This document shows positions 1 to 13,161 of a DNA stretch of 64,000 nucleotides, piece after piece. The notes under the pieces were generated by a model, which had not been told where the DNA came from, did not search any database, and was given only the letters and a program-made list of their open reading frames with translations. The DNA comes from Cyanoderma ruficeps (Eukaryota > Chordata > Aves > Passeriformes > Timaliidae). How positions within the stretch are numbered: the first letter of the stretch is position 1; each line of letters starts with the position of its first letter. Location: contig VZDJ01007747.1 in assembly GCA_008694505.1 (NCBI GenBank), positions 37,665,201 to 37,729,200 of the forward strand, given 5' to 3'. The position numbers were made by a program, and so were the translations under genes.

Positions 1-1189
1 AAAACTTTGTTTCAATAAACTAAAACCACAGAAAATTGCAGTTAAAATGATAACTTGAAGGAACAAAAGAGGAAATAGATATTTTGCCAAAAGATTAAAC
101 GAGCTGGAAAGAATCCTTTCTATTGTCTTTTATACAGAATTTAATCAGAAGGGATACACTCATGTGAAGCTTTTCAGTTGCTAAAGCTGTCCTCTCTGAA
201 TTTGCTAAATGACATTTCTCAGCAGCATAATTTGCTCGCCAGTTTTTGAGCAGATCTATTTCAGGGAATCATGCAACAAAGTGGATAAAATCTCCCAGGA
301 ACACTCCAGTATTGCCCGAGCCAGACTGATCTAAGGATGCAAACAGAGGTTTGTGGAGAGTGGCTGCAGGTTTCCAGAAGGCAATTGGGACAGCTACAAA
401 CACGGCTGAGGTACAGGGTGCTCTGCAGGGTGGAAGTAAAAGCAGCAATCTCCACAGGTACCTGCATTTGTTGACAGGTGCATTAGCTGAATTTAGGTCA
501 TTTGAGAGAAAACACACCTGGTAGGTCCAGGCACACGTGGAGCCCTCGGTGACAAAACAGCAAGGTCAGCGGGTTTTAGGGCTCATTACTGTTTGGTAAA
601 CAATTAAAGAAATAAGCAGGCTCAGCAAAAAAATGAGGTCAAGCTTTTTTTTTTTTTTCCCCCTGTCTCATTTGATGGATATTTTCACCCACTTCAGGTT
701 AATGTTTCTGTTAAGGACCTGGATAATGAAATACAGATGTGCTTATACTCTTGATAATTTTCTTAAATAGGGCTGCTGTGAGCATGTGGGAGACAGAGCT
801 TTTGTTTAATGTAAATCTGATCACTTGAGAAAATGTTTTAAAATCTAAAATAATCAATAGTGATGAGCATTTGTCCAAGAAACAGAAATCCAGGAGCTGC
901 ATACAAAAATGGGGAAAAAACCTTTGGTCTGTTTCTTGACAGGAGAAGAGCTTGAGGAGGTGATATTGGCTCACAAAGTGAGTAAAAGTTAATGGGGTAT
1001 GCTTGGTCTTCAGGAATTGTCTGCGTAAGAATTGGAAGAGAAACTGCAATGAAATTGTGTCCTGTTTTAAGCAACATACCGAAAGAGGTGGCTTGAAAAA
1101 TGGAAAACAAAAAGCATTATACAAAGTTTGGAAAAAAGAAATCCTTGCAGAAAAGTGGATGTTTGCAATCTAAATCTTTTACTAATGGG
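1..1189. other. Unannotated single-copy sequence
   Basis: No gene or dated repeat is recognised here. A run of 14 T followed by 5 C lies at 645-663. Overlapping minus-strand open frames at 711-1124 have no recognisable domain and are probably chance. The part between about 250 and 560 is somewhat richer in G+C than its surroundings, without a visible splice-bounded frame. Confidence 0.6.
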
Positions 1190-1552
1190 AATCACAGAAT
1201 GCTGGAATCATTCAGCCTGGGAAAGGCCTCTATCAGGATGATCAAGTCCAAACATCAGCTTAAGCACTACAACCATATTTACCACTAAACCATGCTCTCA
1301 AAAGGCATAACCACATACTTTTTAAACACTTCCAAAGTTGATGACTCCACCACTTCTTTAGACAGCCTGTTCAAATGCTTCCTGTGAAGAAATTTTTCCT
1401 AATACCCATTTTAAACCCCTCCAGACTCAATTTGAGGCCATTTCCTCTCGCTCTATCACTTGTTACCTGGAAGAAGAGACTGACCCCACCTGGTTAGAAT
1501 CTCCTTTCAGGTGTAGAGAGTGACAAGGTCTCCCCTCACACTCCTTTTCTCT
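1190..1552 (-). mobile_element. CR1 LINE, 5'-truncated 3' fragment
   Basis: The plus strand begins with the reverse complement of the CR1 terminal repeat (AATCACAGAAT) and runs through text equivalent to 'lead to tail' of the CR1 3' region: a divergent copy of the 'atcaagtccaa' block, the 'acttccaa...ccaccacttc' block, the 'cagcctgttcaaatgctt' block, and a 'gaccccacctggttagaatctcctttcaggtgtagagagtgacaaggtctcccc' type block. The element is therefore on the minus strand. It has only the end of the reverse-transcriptase ORF and the 3' UTR, which is the usual truncated form in birds. Many substitutions suggest an old insertion. It has no coding capacity. Confidence 0.9.
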
Positions 1553-3154
1553 AATAAAATACTTTTATTTGTGTATCTTAGACTCACGTTAATTGCCAGA
1601 GTATTGTGGGTTACCAGCTTCCAACTGACTGCACTGTTTGTTTAATCTGTGCATGGTTGTTGTGAAGTTTTGACCTGTGCTAAGTGAACGATTGTGTTAG
1701 TGGAAGAATTATGCTTAATGCTGTTGGTCTGGTAATGCATACAAAACATATACAGAGAAGGAAGTAAGATTTAAAATAGGGATGTAATGAGGGACCAGCT
1801 GTCACTTTTCTGTACATTCTCCTGAATTCAGAGATAAAGTAGTACCAGACTTTGCTCCAGATTGCATAGAAAAAGGAAGAGGGAAGCTAATTGTTTTGTT
1901 TCAAGTGTAAGACAAGAATTTCAGCAGTTTAATTTGTAACTTCTGACTGCAAACTCTAGTGGGGGATTTTTCTCTGATGTCAATGCAACACTGATAAGTC
2001 AGCACCAGTAAATTATTCTGCTTTGTATTCAGCCATACACCTGCCAATGCAGAGATAAGATGGAGCTTTGCCAAGTGGATGAAACCATAAAGCCTCTGAC
2101 TTGCATCACTTTTGTTTCCTTTAAGGGGAAAAAGGATATAATGAAATGTATTTGTTGACTAAATGGAGCTTATCTCAGTTTCATGGTTGTCCCCTACAGC
2201 ACTAATTCTGGCTACAATTACCCTTGTTCCAGATATACACTACTGAAATTGTCATCAGAAGCAATCCTGAAAATTTGGACTATTCTGATGTATCATAAGA
2301 TGTACCACAATGAAAACCATCATGTACAGCACTTTTCTAAATGACTGACTGAACTGGTCCATGATTGGGAACCCTTATCCAGTCAGCTTGAAATTTATTT
2401 TTGACAACCATCCATCTATTCAGAACAATAACTTTAATTAGGGGCATGTAGAGTTTGTGAACTTTTGGTGCATGTTTACTTATGCATACTGCTGTTTGCA
2501 TCTCACAGCCTTGTGTTTAATTGAGAGTCGCTGCTGTATCTATCCTCTGATGCTGAACTTTGGCAGCTTTGTCAGGTGTTACCAGTGAAAATGAAGATGA
2601 GGAGGTTGGATGGATGCCTGCACATGTTGGACATGCCACAGGCACCAGATGGAAGCACCTGAGTAATTTGGCACTCTTCAGGCTGGCCTACATTACAAAA
2701 TTTTGAGGCCATGCATTGGTTAAGGAGACACATGAGACAACAATGTGAGAGTCAAAGCAAGCTCCAATATGTTTACATAATGTTCCACATTTTTGGAACA
2801 TATCCTTAGTGACTCTTTTGAAAAAGGCTGAAAAGAATTTTGGTTCTGATATATAACAGGAACTGACAATTGTATTGCCAGTATTTTTGCTGCAGATTTG
2901 TTTTACTGTTTTGTGCTGAGAACAAAGAGCAGGAGAGAAATCCACTTCACTCTAAACTGGCTACACACATAAAACAAATATTTAATGAAATGAAATTATT
3001 TTGCTCGTAATTTGTACAGCACAGTAACTTTCTGCAGCTCCTGTAATAACTCTCCATAGAACATTTTTAATGTCTGCATCTCACATATCATCAATAACTC
3101 ATTTTTCTGATGTTTAATGGCTCAAGATTGTCATGCAAATCATACTCCACAACA
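1553..3154. other. Unannotated single-copy sequence
   Basis: AT-rich sequence with no recognised gene, repeat or RNA. An 85-codon minus-strand frame near 2688-2945 has no recognisable features. Confidence 0.6.
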
Positions 3155-3262
3155 AAGCTGGGATCTAAATCCTGGACCTTCTACAAACCAGGGCAAGTTC
3201 TTTCGGCTCAGTCTCCTCAACTGGAAAAAGTAGAATAGTAAGGATACTTCAGAGAGTCACCA
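3155..3262 (+). mobile_element. Ancient MIR-like SINE remnant
   Basis: The order of blocks follows the MIR core and 3' half: a 'gggatctaaatcctggacc' segment, then GGGCAAGTTCTTT, then a 'ctcagtctcctcaactgg' segment, then an A-rich 'aaaaagtagaatagtaaggatac' tail region. MIR consensus reads as a 'gttcaaatcctgg' block, 'gggcaagttactt', 'cctcagtttcctcatctg' and 'aaaatggggataataatagtacc'. MIR-type SINEs are old amniote elements with rare, highly decayed copies in birds. The match is by eye and could not be scored. Confidence 0.55.
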
Positions 3263-6200
3263 TTGTATCAACCCATCAAGTATTCGGTGTTTTGTACAAA
3301 ACTCTCAGACAGCCATGGCTGGGTATGATTTCTAGCAGTGTCAAACACAAGATTTATTAACAGGGTAACCACAGGGCAGTCAGGAGGTAAAGTTTTAAAA
3401 ACAGACTTCAAAAGACTACTTACATCTGTGGATACTGAAATTCCATTGTTTTGCAAGCAAAAGTCTAGGGCCCAGACAGCTTGCTCAGATATATTCAGGA
3501 TTTAATATTTAAAAAAAAAAAAAAAGAAAAAGTTAATGCTGCAAATTCTGACTACTTAATTACTCAATTCAGATACCCCATCCCAGCTGCATTATCTGTA
3601 ATGTCTTGTGTTTCCTTCCATGGAGCTCCTCATCTTTTGGTCAGTAATGAGTCTACTGATGATGCCTGTCACTAAAACATTAAAGATTAGACTTAATAAG
3701 CTAATAGCACAAATTCATAAAAGAACAAAATAACAGCACTAATACATTAAAGAGCAAAACCTTATTTTCCTCTGCTCAACACACATATGTCAGATCCTGT
3801 TATACTGCTTACCCACTTGTGATAATTTGCTTCCCTTGAGCAATAAAAGGGAGGAATTCTTTTTTTAAGGGCTTAAAAAGACTGCAGAGCCTTAGCACAG
3901 CTTTTGCAGCAAACACAGCTTTGTCTTTTGCTGAGCTTGCCAATCTGCCTTTGCCTTTCAAAAGGGAACATTGAACCAGGATGCACAAAACATGAAATAT
4001 TTTAATTTCTGCTTCTCAAAAACCTAACATAGCAGAAGACCAATCCCCAGTGGTGTAATTTGCTATCAAATCCTAGTAATGCAATTCCAAATTTAAGGCT
4101 TATACATCTATACTAAAATCCACTTAAGGTTTTTGATATAAATTATTCCAATCAATTGCCATTATGAATATTTGCATTGTACAAGTTATCCTACATGCAG
4201 TAGCAATGCTAACAGAAACCATGAGAATATCTAGAAAACAAAGCATTTGGCATTCTGGAAGAATTGTTGTCTCTCTTATTGATTGCCCTACAGAATGCAA
4301 TTATAGGCTTATGTTATACATCCTTCTGCAAACAAGGAGGGAGGGTCTTAACTAGAGGATGCTTGGGTCCCCAGAAATCCTGTCTGCTTCCTTTAAGCAT
4401 TAACAGAAATCAGATGTTAATTTCTTAATTTAAATATGTTAATGTTTAATGACTCGGACACTAAGGATGGCTGTTCTACTGGCTGGGATCAGTAACCCTG
4501 CATGTTGCAGAGCTTATACCTGAAGACACAATTACAAGTAGAGAAATAAAGAAACAAATGTTATGGGCCTGGGTATTGTGCATAGGTCCCAGCTGACAGT
4601 GTCATCCACATGAGTGCTACTCAAGTACCAAGGTTAAATGTGCTCAGCAAGCAGGATCTGATAATTTGTAATTTTTTATTTGTAATAACAATGATTTCTT
4701 ATCAGGTCAAGTTTCTTTCTGATAAGAAGTTCACTTTCCTCCAATCTGCCATTAAATTTCTTTTTATTAGTCAATTATATATCCTTCATGTATGTATCCT
4801 TCTTGTCTTTGTTCTTAAAAGCTTTCCAATACTTCGAATACCTTTGTTTGGAGCACTGCAGCCGTGTAGTTTAATATTTTTCTTACAAAGCCAAGATGGT
4901 CTTGTCTCCTCTTGGCTGGATCCTGTCCTTATCAGATTTACTGGGAGATGAGGCAATGTTCAAGCAAGTCAGTCCAAACATGATCTTGTCTCTTATATAT
5001 TCCAAATACTAACCAGCCTTAATTTTCAACTTCGATATATAATTCATAGCTACAATGAGGACTTGGTCTTTTCCTTCAGTTAGCATGAGGTTTTACAAAT
5101 TAGATGATAATATCACTCGTATTTACTGAAAATTAGCCTGACATAGAAATCAGTTTATTAATTGTCACTGCTGCAGGAGGGCACAGAAACTACCATGTTA
5201 ACAGATTAGATATTTTATACTAGGTGGACATAATTGGATTTAAAAGCACTGACTAACTAACTTAAGTGGAGCTTTCCAAGCAGAATAAATCAGCAGATGT
5301 ACTTCCGAGAGTAAATGCAAACACTGCTAATGTGCTTGCAGATTTAGATAAGAAGCATCAGCAATGTTTCCTATCACATCTATTTTATGGTCTAAATAGT
5401 ATTTTGTGTCAATTTGAAAGCAAAAATATGTTTTTTCTTTATTTCCCAAAGCTCCATTTGAATAAAATGCACAATTCAAGGCTAAAGGTGCTAAAAGCAT
5501 GCCTTAATGAGACAAACATTTTTATCTTGACCTTTTCTGAGCCTGTAAGTTTTTTTTTAAAGAGAAGCTTTTTCTCTGGCATGTTCAGAACTGAAAATGC
5601 AGCTAATGTTTTGAAAATTATTGATGAATTGGGTTGTTGCAGAAAAAAACCCCAGCCATTTGGGGCAAACAATACCCATCCCAGCCACATAAGAAAATAT
5701 AAACACCTAAACTCTTTATTTCAGCATTGAAACCTGGCAGAGGCATTCAAAGCTGACTACCTGTGCTATTTCAGCATAAAAAGTATGTTTCACTGAATCC
5801 ACCTGCTTCTGTACCACTATACCTTTGCCAAGTTCCAAGCACTGCTGAGCACAATGGCCAAGGATACTTGCTGCCTGCTTTTTCTCCTTCTCCATCTGTG
5901 GGTTCGTTCCACAAAGCTTTTCTTACAACTGGCTTTTTTTGACTCATGTCGACTTTTAATACCACTAGGTAAGGCACCATCCCTGCCCTACACAGCAGCT
6001 TCTAGGAAGATCTCATCTGAATCAACTGGCTCAGTGCTGTTTGTGACAATCAGTTCTTATTCTTTCCATGAATCTTTGCAGAAAAGGGTTCAGCACAGTA
6101 ATTCAAATACGCCTCAAGTGTCACAAAAATAATATTGTAGAAATAGATATTAGAAAATTATCTCATTTAAATCATCATATCCATAAATTAAATTCTTTAT

Positions 6201-7279
6201 TTCTTGTCCTAGTCTCAGTGGGAATGGAGAAAACTAATTATAGGCAGATTTAAAAGCTCTTCCTGCTTGGAAAATAGAGTTCCCACTCTGGTTTCTCTTT
6301 GTAGTATTTGTTTGAGCCTTTGGCTATGACTCTGATACACCTCATATGTAGCTCCACAGGCTAACAGTGCTTCAGCATGAAAATATCTCAAAAGTGGGGT
6401 CTTTTCTCATCAAATGAGTCAAATGCCTTCATGCTGGGAAAGGCAACACACAATCAATGAATTTGCCCAAAAGCAAATTTTCATATCTGGAAAAAAGCAA
6501 CTGGAGGAAGCAGGAGTTGGCTAAGGGATTGTCAGCTGAGAACACATGAGAATGTGTTCTTCACAGCAGGAGTCAGGGACCCCTAAAGTGTTTCCAACTA
6601 ACTGATAATATTACAAATAACTGTCTTTAATAATTACAAGTGCCTAGTCATGAGGCATAATGCCTGCTGAGACCAAAATATATTGGATCTCAAGAGTACA
6701 ACCAAGCTCATTGCACAAAATGATAAACTCATCCTATTAGGGAGGCTTCGTCAAGAGAGAACTGGTATCTCATTTCTAACCTTTTGCTGAGGGCCAGCTG
6801 GCAAACAAATCTGCAAGCATAAGATGGTGCAGCTGCAGGCCAAGATCTACAGTGTTGTTAAAAGCATCATTACAGCACAGTTCATGATGTCAGAATTCCA
6901 TCGCCCATGCAGGATACAGGTGGTTGGTCTAGGCCTCAGTCGTGAGGATTCAGATGTCAAGTGAGTCACAGCTACTCAGAGGGTAAATATTGAATGATTT
7001 ACCATTGCATATGCCAAAAGGCAAGACAAATTCAGCCTATTGTGGCTCTAACAAAAAATAATCCAACCAAATGGCTCAGGGACAAGGGACACAGTGTACA
7101 ATGCTGTAGCAAAGGTGAATGGTTTTACCCATATGGAAATATATGGACTGTTTTGATGAAAATGAATACTCTAAAGATATATCGTGTATAGCATGAACTT
7201 AGCAGGGAAGCAAATTTCTTTCCAAATAACCAAAGGTGAGTTCAAGCAAAGCTTTCTCTCTTCAGTTATAAAGGGTAGG
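3263..7279. other. Unannotated sequence with A-rich tract
   Basis: No gene is supported. An A-run (15 A, G, 5 A) lies at 3511-3531. The longest open frame of the window, 154 codons at 5266-5730, lies here. Its predicted product has no recognised domain, no strong compositional signature of a real protein, and no splice or promoter context, so it is treated as chance. Confidence 0.55.
3511..3531. repeat. A-rich homopolymer tract
   Basis: Fifteen consecutive A, one G, then five A. It could be a decayed retroposon tail, but no element is recognised on the upstream side. Confidence 0.9.
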
Positions 7280-7314
7280 CAAAAAACAAAAACAAAAACA
7301 AAAACAAAAAAAAC
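7280..7314 (+). repeat. (CAAAAA)n simple repeat
   Basis: Four tandem CAAAAA-type units in an A-rich run, preceded by GGGTAGG. This is a low-complexity microsatellite without coding or element context. Confidence 0.9.
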
Positions 7315-10300
7315 CAAACCAACTCAGATCAGCAGCAAGTTGTGCATGAGAAAAAATTCCAGTTCTTTTACAAAGGCTCAAAAACTGCAGTTCTAAAGGT
7401 GGGGATGTCAATCCACTTCTCAGCGGTGAGAGTCAAATACACTTGGCTGATGAAAAAACATCTTGTGTGAACATTGCAGCAGCTTATTAAATGGTCTGTC
7501 ATCTTTGATGATGTGCTGTAAGAAGGCCCAAAGTAGCCAGTAGCAACCCCAGCACATTTTATTCTTAAAGCTACCAAACAATGCCACCACATGAGTCAAA
7601 ATGTATCAAGAGTGCTTCTATAAAATCATATGTGGATGGTGGGCAGCAGATGGTCATGTTACCTGCTCAGGTAAGGATCAGTTTCAAGGAAGTTTAATGA
7701 TGCCAAAAATATCCTCCCACAACTCCAAAAATCACAGGAGTGACCATCCTTATTCCACTGTGCTCAGGCTTGGGAGAGCCCGCTTAAGGAGCTGCTGCAA
7801 AACTGTTTCTGAAGGACAACTGAACTTCAGTGGGGTTGAGACCTGACTGCAGCCATCCCTTCTCACAGCTGGGTAACACCAGGTGAACTGTTCAGCAAAA
7901 TAAAGGCTTGCATACAGTCTGTGACAGATGAAAGCCTTTGAGACTGTGAGTTTCACAAGTCTTGGAAGTCTTTGAAAAAAATTCTGATGTTCAGATGATT
8001 TTATGACTGTTGCTCACAAGTTTCATGGCATATAGATGAGGGTTCCTGGTCACGGCAGACTGTCCCATCATTTCTTCTGCTTCCCTTTCATCATATCCCT
8101 GCAGTAACATTTTTATTCAATCACAATGCAAGATCCATTTTATATTACCAGATGGTAAGCATGCTCCCAGTGCCCAAACATTTAGATGATTTACTGAATT
8201 TGCTGTTCATCTTACAGATATATAAACCTGAGATGAAATATAAGGCCCTGCTGTAAACATGTAAATCACTGTACAAGACAGATTCAGAACTGACTCCTCC
8301 AGCCCCAACAAATAACCAGAATTCTGAACTCCAAGTATCTGAGGCTTTGAACTATCTGAAATCTGATATTTCAATAATGTGCGGTTCCAAAAAATCTTCA
8401 TATCAAAATATGAATAAGCCTGAAGAAGTATTTGTACAACAAATAAAGACTTTTAAATTTAAACCTTCTGTCTATTAGCGACAAACAACTATAGTATTTC
8501 AGAGGTATATTCCTGTGACTGCAAACATGATTTACAGAAGAATAAATAAGTAAAATGCCTGAAACCCTTCTCTTCAGTTGCCCAGTATAGGTGCCATTAA
8601 TTTATTTATTATATTAGGAAGAAGGCCCTTCCTCAAAGGACTGCCACATTGGAAAAAGTAGAGGTTTCTACAATATCAAAACAGTTAAAATAGATTCTGA
8701 GCTGGGTAAAAAGCATGTAAGGCTAGGTTTGTACAAGATTTTTCATAATTTCTCCCTGTGAGGTCAAAACCTGTTTCACACTGAAATGCCTCTTTTAGTG
8801 AAGGTCATTCTGCCAGAGGTTGTTTCACCTTTGAAATAATTTCATATTTGTGATTACGAAGTGCAATTCACAGTGCCACTGGGTCCCATTACACAGGTTT
8901 GGGACTGCAATGTCAATCTGTACAACTAAGTTCTGTATAACTGTTGATATTAGTTCAGTTTTACCTTTGCCTCAAAACCTCCATAATGCACTGATCAAAT
9001 TTTCTCAAAGCAATTTACCATTAGAGTACTATTATACCAAAATTTTAAAAAGCAGGGTATCAATTCAGACAAAAATGTGTTTCGAAAACAGTGGGAAAAG
9101 CTCTTTGACAGCATTGAAATATCTTGTTTTGACATTTTCAGCATAAGAAAGAAGGATAGGGAGTTTGCTAAGAAGAAATGGTGTTAAATGACTCTACATT
9201 TCCCAAATGTCTATTTTGATAATTTTAAAGCTCTGTTTACAGTAGCAATTATTTATAGCAGATTTCTGCAGTGTAGAAGATATTTCTCTAGGAAATTAAA
9301 GTGTTTGGATAGGAACATTGGAAAACATAATCTTAACCCATCCATGCCTTAAAATATTTTCAGGAAAAATAGCAAATCACTAGTTATTGACTGTCATTTT
9401 ATAACTCTTTTTAAAGACAAAATGTAATTAGCACTAGTTTATGTGCAGTCATCTTTAAGTCACACTAGTAAAAGTTCACCTTATGATTGTCACACTCCCA
9501 TTTCTGGACTGTAGAGACCAATTTCATGTCAAATTTAGGTTGCCTGTTTGAGTTCAACAAGATTTTTTTGGTCAAAATACTACATAATCAGTTGAAATTC
9601 TGCCAATTCAGTCTCTTTGCTGATCTTTAATTTGCATTGCAAAGACAAATAGGGCTTTTTAACAAACAAAATACAAGGTCCTGCAGTGAAATTTCAGGAG
9701 AGAAGGCACTTAACTTTGAAAAGTATTTGTGTTGCTGTGCTGCCAACAAATCCAAATGCCGATATATAACTCAGACTGGATTTTAACCCAGCGTTTGTGA
9801 GCAGCGTTATGGAACAGAGTAAAGTCTCAGGCAATTGATATTGTATAAACAGAGAGAGTGGACAGTGAAACAAGGCCTGAGAGGAAGAAAAGCAGCTGTC
9901 CAAACTGTATGTTAGATGGGTCTTCTGTCCCTTAGTCCTTTAGTCCCTATTAGTTTACATTCTTGCGGAATGTACCTGAATGGGCTGTGCAATTTATGTT
10001 AGTGGGAAGTAAGACTTAAAGTCAGGGTAATATTATGCATACAAATCTGACCATATAAATGACACTATCAGATTAAACTTTTATTTAGTGTCAAGATCTT
10101 GTACAAAGGAGCCTTTTGCCTCTCTTGGTACATCACTGTTCAAAACATAGTTCACTTCAAACAAAAGACATTAGGGCTATGCTAAAGTGTGGTTGGCAAG
10201 GTATTGTTCTTATTTGATATTGAGGAGAAACAGAACAATAAACAAGCATGTTTTCCACTGAAATGAAAGTCTGAAATAACTATTCAGTTTCTGATTTTGA

Positions 10301-13142
10301 TAATGTAACCTGTACACTTGGAAGATTTATTTACAACTGAAAATCTTGAGTCATCTTGACAATGCCATGGGGGTAGCATACAAAGAATTTTTAAGACACA
10401 ATAAAAGACCTGATACCATTAAATGTGTTATATACAGATTTATTAACAAAAGTAAAAGAGACTTGCTAAGACAATTTCAGTTGAAAACTGATTTAGTTTT
10501 TTAGAAACCCAGTTTCATTAAGGCTGTCTAAGAAGTCTCACTCCCACAGAATAGCTGAAGAGGGACACAACTCTTTGAGACTGTGCAATTAATCCAGCTT
10601 GAGCAATGTAATTGCCAGGTCTCAGTGTAATTGCTCAGCTGTCTTCTAGCAGCTGCCTCTGAAACATTGAATCCCTTTTCGACAGATCTGGTCTTATACA
10701 CCCAGGGCTGATTTTGAACTGTGATTACTGTATTCAAAACAAGAAAACTTTTGCATAGGTAACCTGACAGATTAGAGGACTGTATTTATGACCTAAATGC
10801 CCTATTTTATAATTCTCAGTGGGTCTTGCTCTGAGTTTGAATCTAACATCTTTGCACATGTCTGATTTACTGCATCAGCTGAAGAAATTTCTCACACTAT
10901 CAGCTGATTGAAAGGAGAGTCCAGGAACTTCTGTGGTCTTATCTAATGACAGGATGGAGGCAACTTAACAGGTTTGCTCATGTTTAACCTATTTTTTTTG
11001 TTATTTACCTTCCAGTTCATGTCCAGTATGGGTTTGACTGTTAAAAGGAGTAGGGGATATCATTCCACAGTCTCATTCACTTTCCTATATTAATCTAGGA
11101 ATTTGGCACTCAGTTTTTTGGGGCAACAAAGAGCTGAGTTATATCAACGGGACTGGCAGAGGTAACACAGGAACCAGAACACACATGTGGCCTGAGGGGG
11201 AGACGTATTCACAGGTTCAGATGTCAAGATTTAGGTATCTATAAACAGGTATTTCCAGATGAAGAGTCTGGAATTTGAAACTTATTCTTCAAGAATTCTC
11301 TGTACTCATTGCAGGTAGCACAGAAGTGTGAAGACTTTTTTAACACAGTTCAGTAGAAGTTCCTTTTCACCAATAATTACAAGTTTCTTTCAATGCCACC
11401 AAAAATAAGCTGACAAAAATGCATAAGTAATACTTAAATTTAAGAAGCAGCAAGGGAGGTTGCTTGCATTGACATGACAAAACACTCAACAAAAACACTT
11501 GAAGTCAAGTGCCTATCAATTCTTTTTTGCATTTCAAAGGTAGGCAGAGGCATCTGCATCTTTTCTGGAATATATTAATCTTCAATGACACATAAATAAT
11601 AGTGAATGGATAATTTCATTGTGTTGTGATGGAAAGTAACATGACATCTACGAATCAGTAAGTCAGATATGTACACATTAATGAAATGTTGTGATATATG
11701 ATGGGAGGAAAGCACAAAGTAACTACCAGTATCAGCATTAATTTGAGAGGGAGCAAAACTGAGCTTGCAGATGCAAAACCCTGGCATTTTACACTGGACC
11801 ATTATGAATTTTAAAAAATGTAGTCTTAGAGAAGACTAAGTTTTGCTCTTCAGGCACATAAGTACTAAAGTTTAGTTCATAGTTATGAGTTCAGAAATCT
11901 GATATCTGGGTATCAAGGATCCACTTTTTGAAAAGGAAATAGCCAGGGTGTCCTACCCCATAGATCTACCCATGCCATCCACTCAAGTCCACAGTAACAA
12001 TGCTGATGGGAACCTTGAAGGACTTTACTCATTTAAATACAAAAGGCAGGGAGAAAGAAAAATCAGCATATGGAATAATATTTAACCACTTAATGATAAT
12101 TCCAAAGAGTAGAAGGACTCAAGCAGAGGAGGAGCAGATCCACCAGGACTGTGGTGCTGCACTGGGACAGGTAATTGAGAGGCCATGGAGGGTCCAAGGC
12201 TCAGCAAGACAAAGCCAGGACAGACCAAGAGTCTTGTTTGGAGTGGATCATCAGACTGGACATCTCTGGAAATCTTTTCCAGCTCACACTTGTATGATTG
12301 CAAGTAGATGCTTTAGAGTGAGGCAGGTACCAGAGAAATTCAAATAATTGGTTGCAGTTAACCCATGAAATACAAAACAGGTTCAGGTCAAACTAAAGGA
12401 CTCCCTTGAGTCTAGAAAATTAGCTCCTTTACCATTGAACACAAATTCATACAATATATCAGAGATGAACTCAGAGCACTATTAAGGTGTTTTCTTTCAT
12501 CTCACAATGAGGAAATTCTAAGAAAACTTTCATTTATTGAAAGCAACCACCCTGAGACTTTTAGCTTTAGCTTCCATTTCCTTCTGCTGTTACTCACCTT
12601 TAAAAAAATAGGTTGCAGAGAGAGGCCAAAATTTTTCAAGGGGATGCTTGGGCATCTGTATTGATCATAAAATGCCACAAAGACCTTTATAAAGTTTCAT
12701 GCAGTAACTCCATTGCAAGAGCCAGGTCCTTCTTTAGGACTTCTTGAAGTCTATAATTTTCTTTATACTCACTTGTAGATGGCTGGCATCTGAAAATAAA
12801 AGGAGACTGATTCAAGCAATAAAGAGTGGGTTTATTATGTGTTTTCATAACATTGTAATTATTTTGTAATTCCTTTTGCTTTCGTATCATATTCATTTCT
12901 CCCTCCCCTGCCACTGAAAATAATTTTATGCAACCAGGCAGTAGAATGATAGGATGGGACTGTAGTGACTTCATCTACAGCAGAAATAATTTGCCCCCAA
13001 ATCAAGCAGTTTCAGGAAACAGCAGAGACTGAAAATTATTCCTCCTGTCTTCACAGTGAATATTTTTCAATCATCCTGCCACTCAAGGTCGATTCATAAA
13101 ATGACGTTGCAGACACATAGACAGACTTTATTTGTACCATAT
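7315..13142. other. Unannotated single-copy sequence
   Basis: Almost 6 kb with no recognised gene, LINE, LTR or RNA. A small three-unit octamer-like repeat of the form TCCYTTAG lies at 9928-9951. All open frames are short (under 120 codons) and unremarkable. Confidence 0.55.
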
Positions 13143-13161
13143 GTTATCTGCAGCAGATAAC
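13143..13161. repeat. Short palindrome with paired GATA cores
   Basis: Perfect 9-bp inverted arms, GTTATCTGC and GCAGATAAC, separated by a single A. The arms contain outward TTATC/GATAA motifs, the core recognised by GATA-family factors. Regulatory use is speculative. Confidence 0.5.

Noticed and set aside
4040..4130. CAGTGGTG...CCACTT ends considered as a hAT-type MITE
   Set aside because: Terminal similarity is only a few bases and no 8-bp target duplication is visible.
5266..5730. Longest open frame (154 codons, plus strand)
   Set aside because: AT-rich, no recognisable domain, overlapped by an opposite-strand frame, and within the length expected by chance for 64 kb in six frames.
9928..9951. 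TTAG-containing repeat considered as telomere-like
   Set aside because: Only three imperfect octamers (TCCYTTAG); not the TTAGGG hexamer array.
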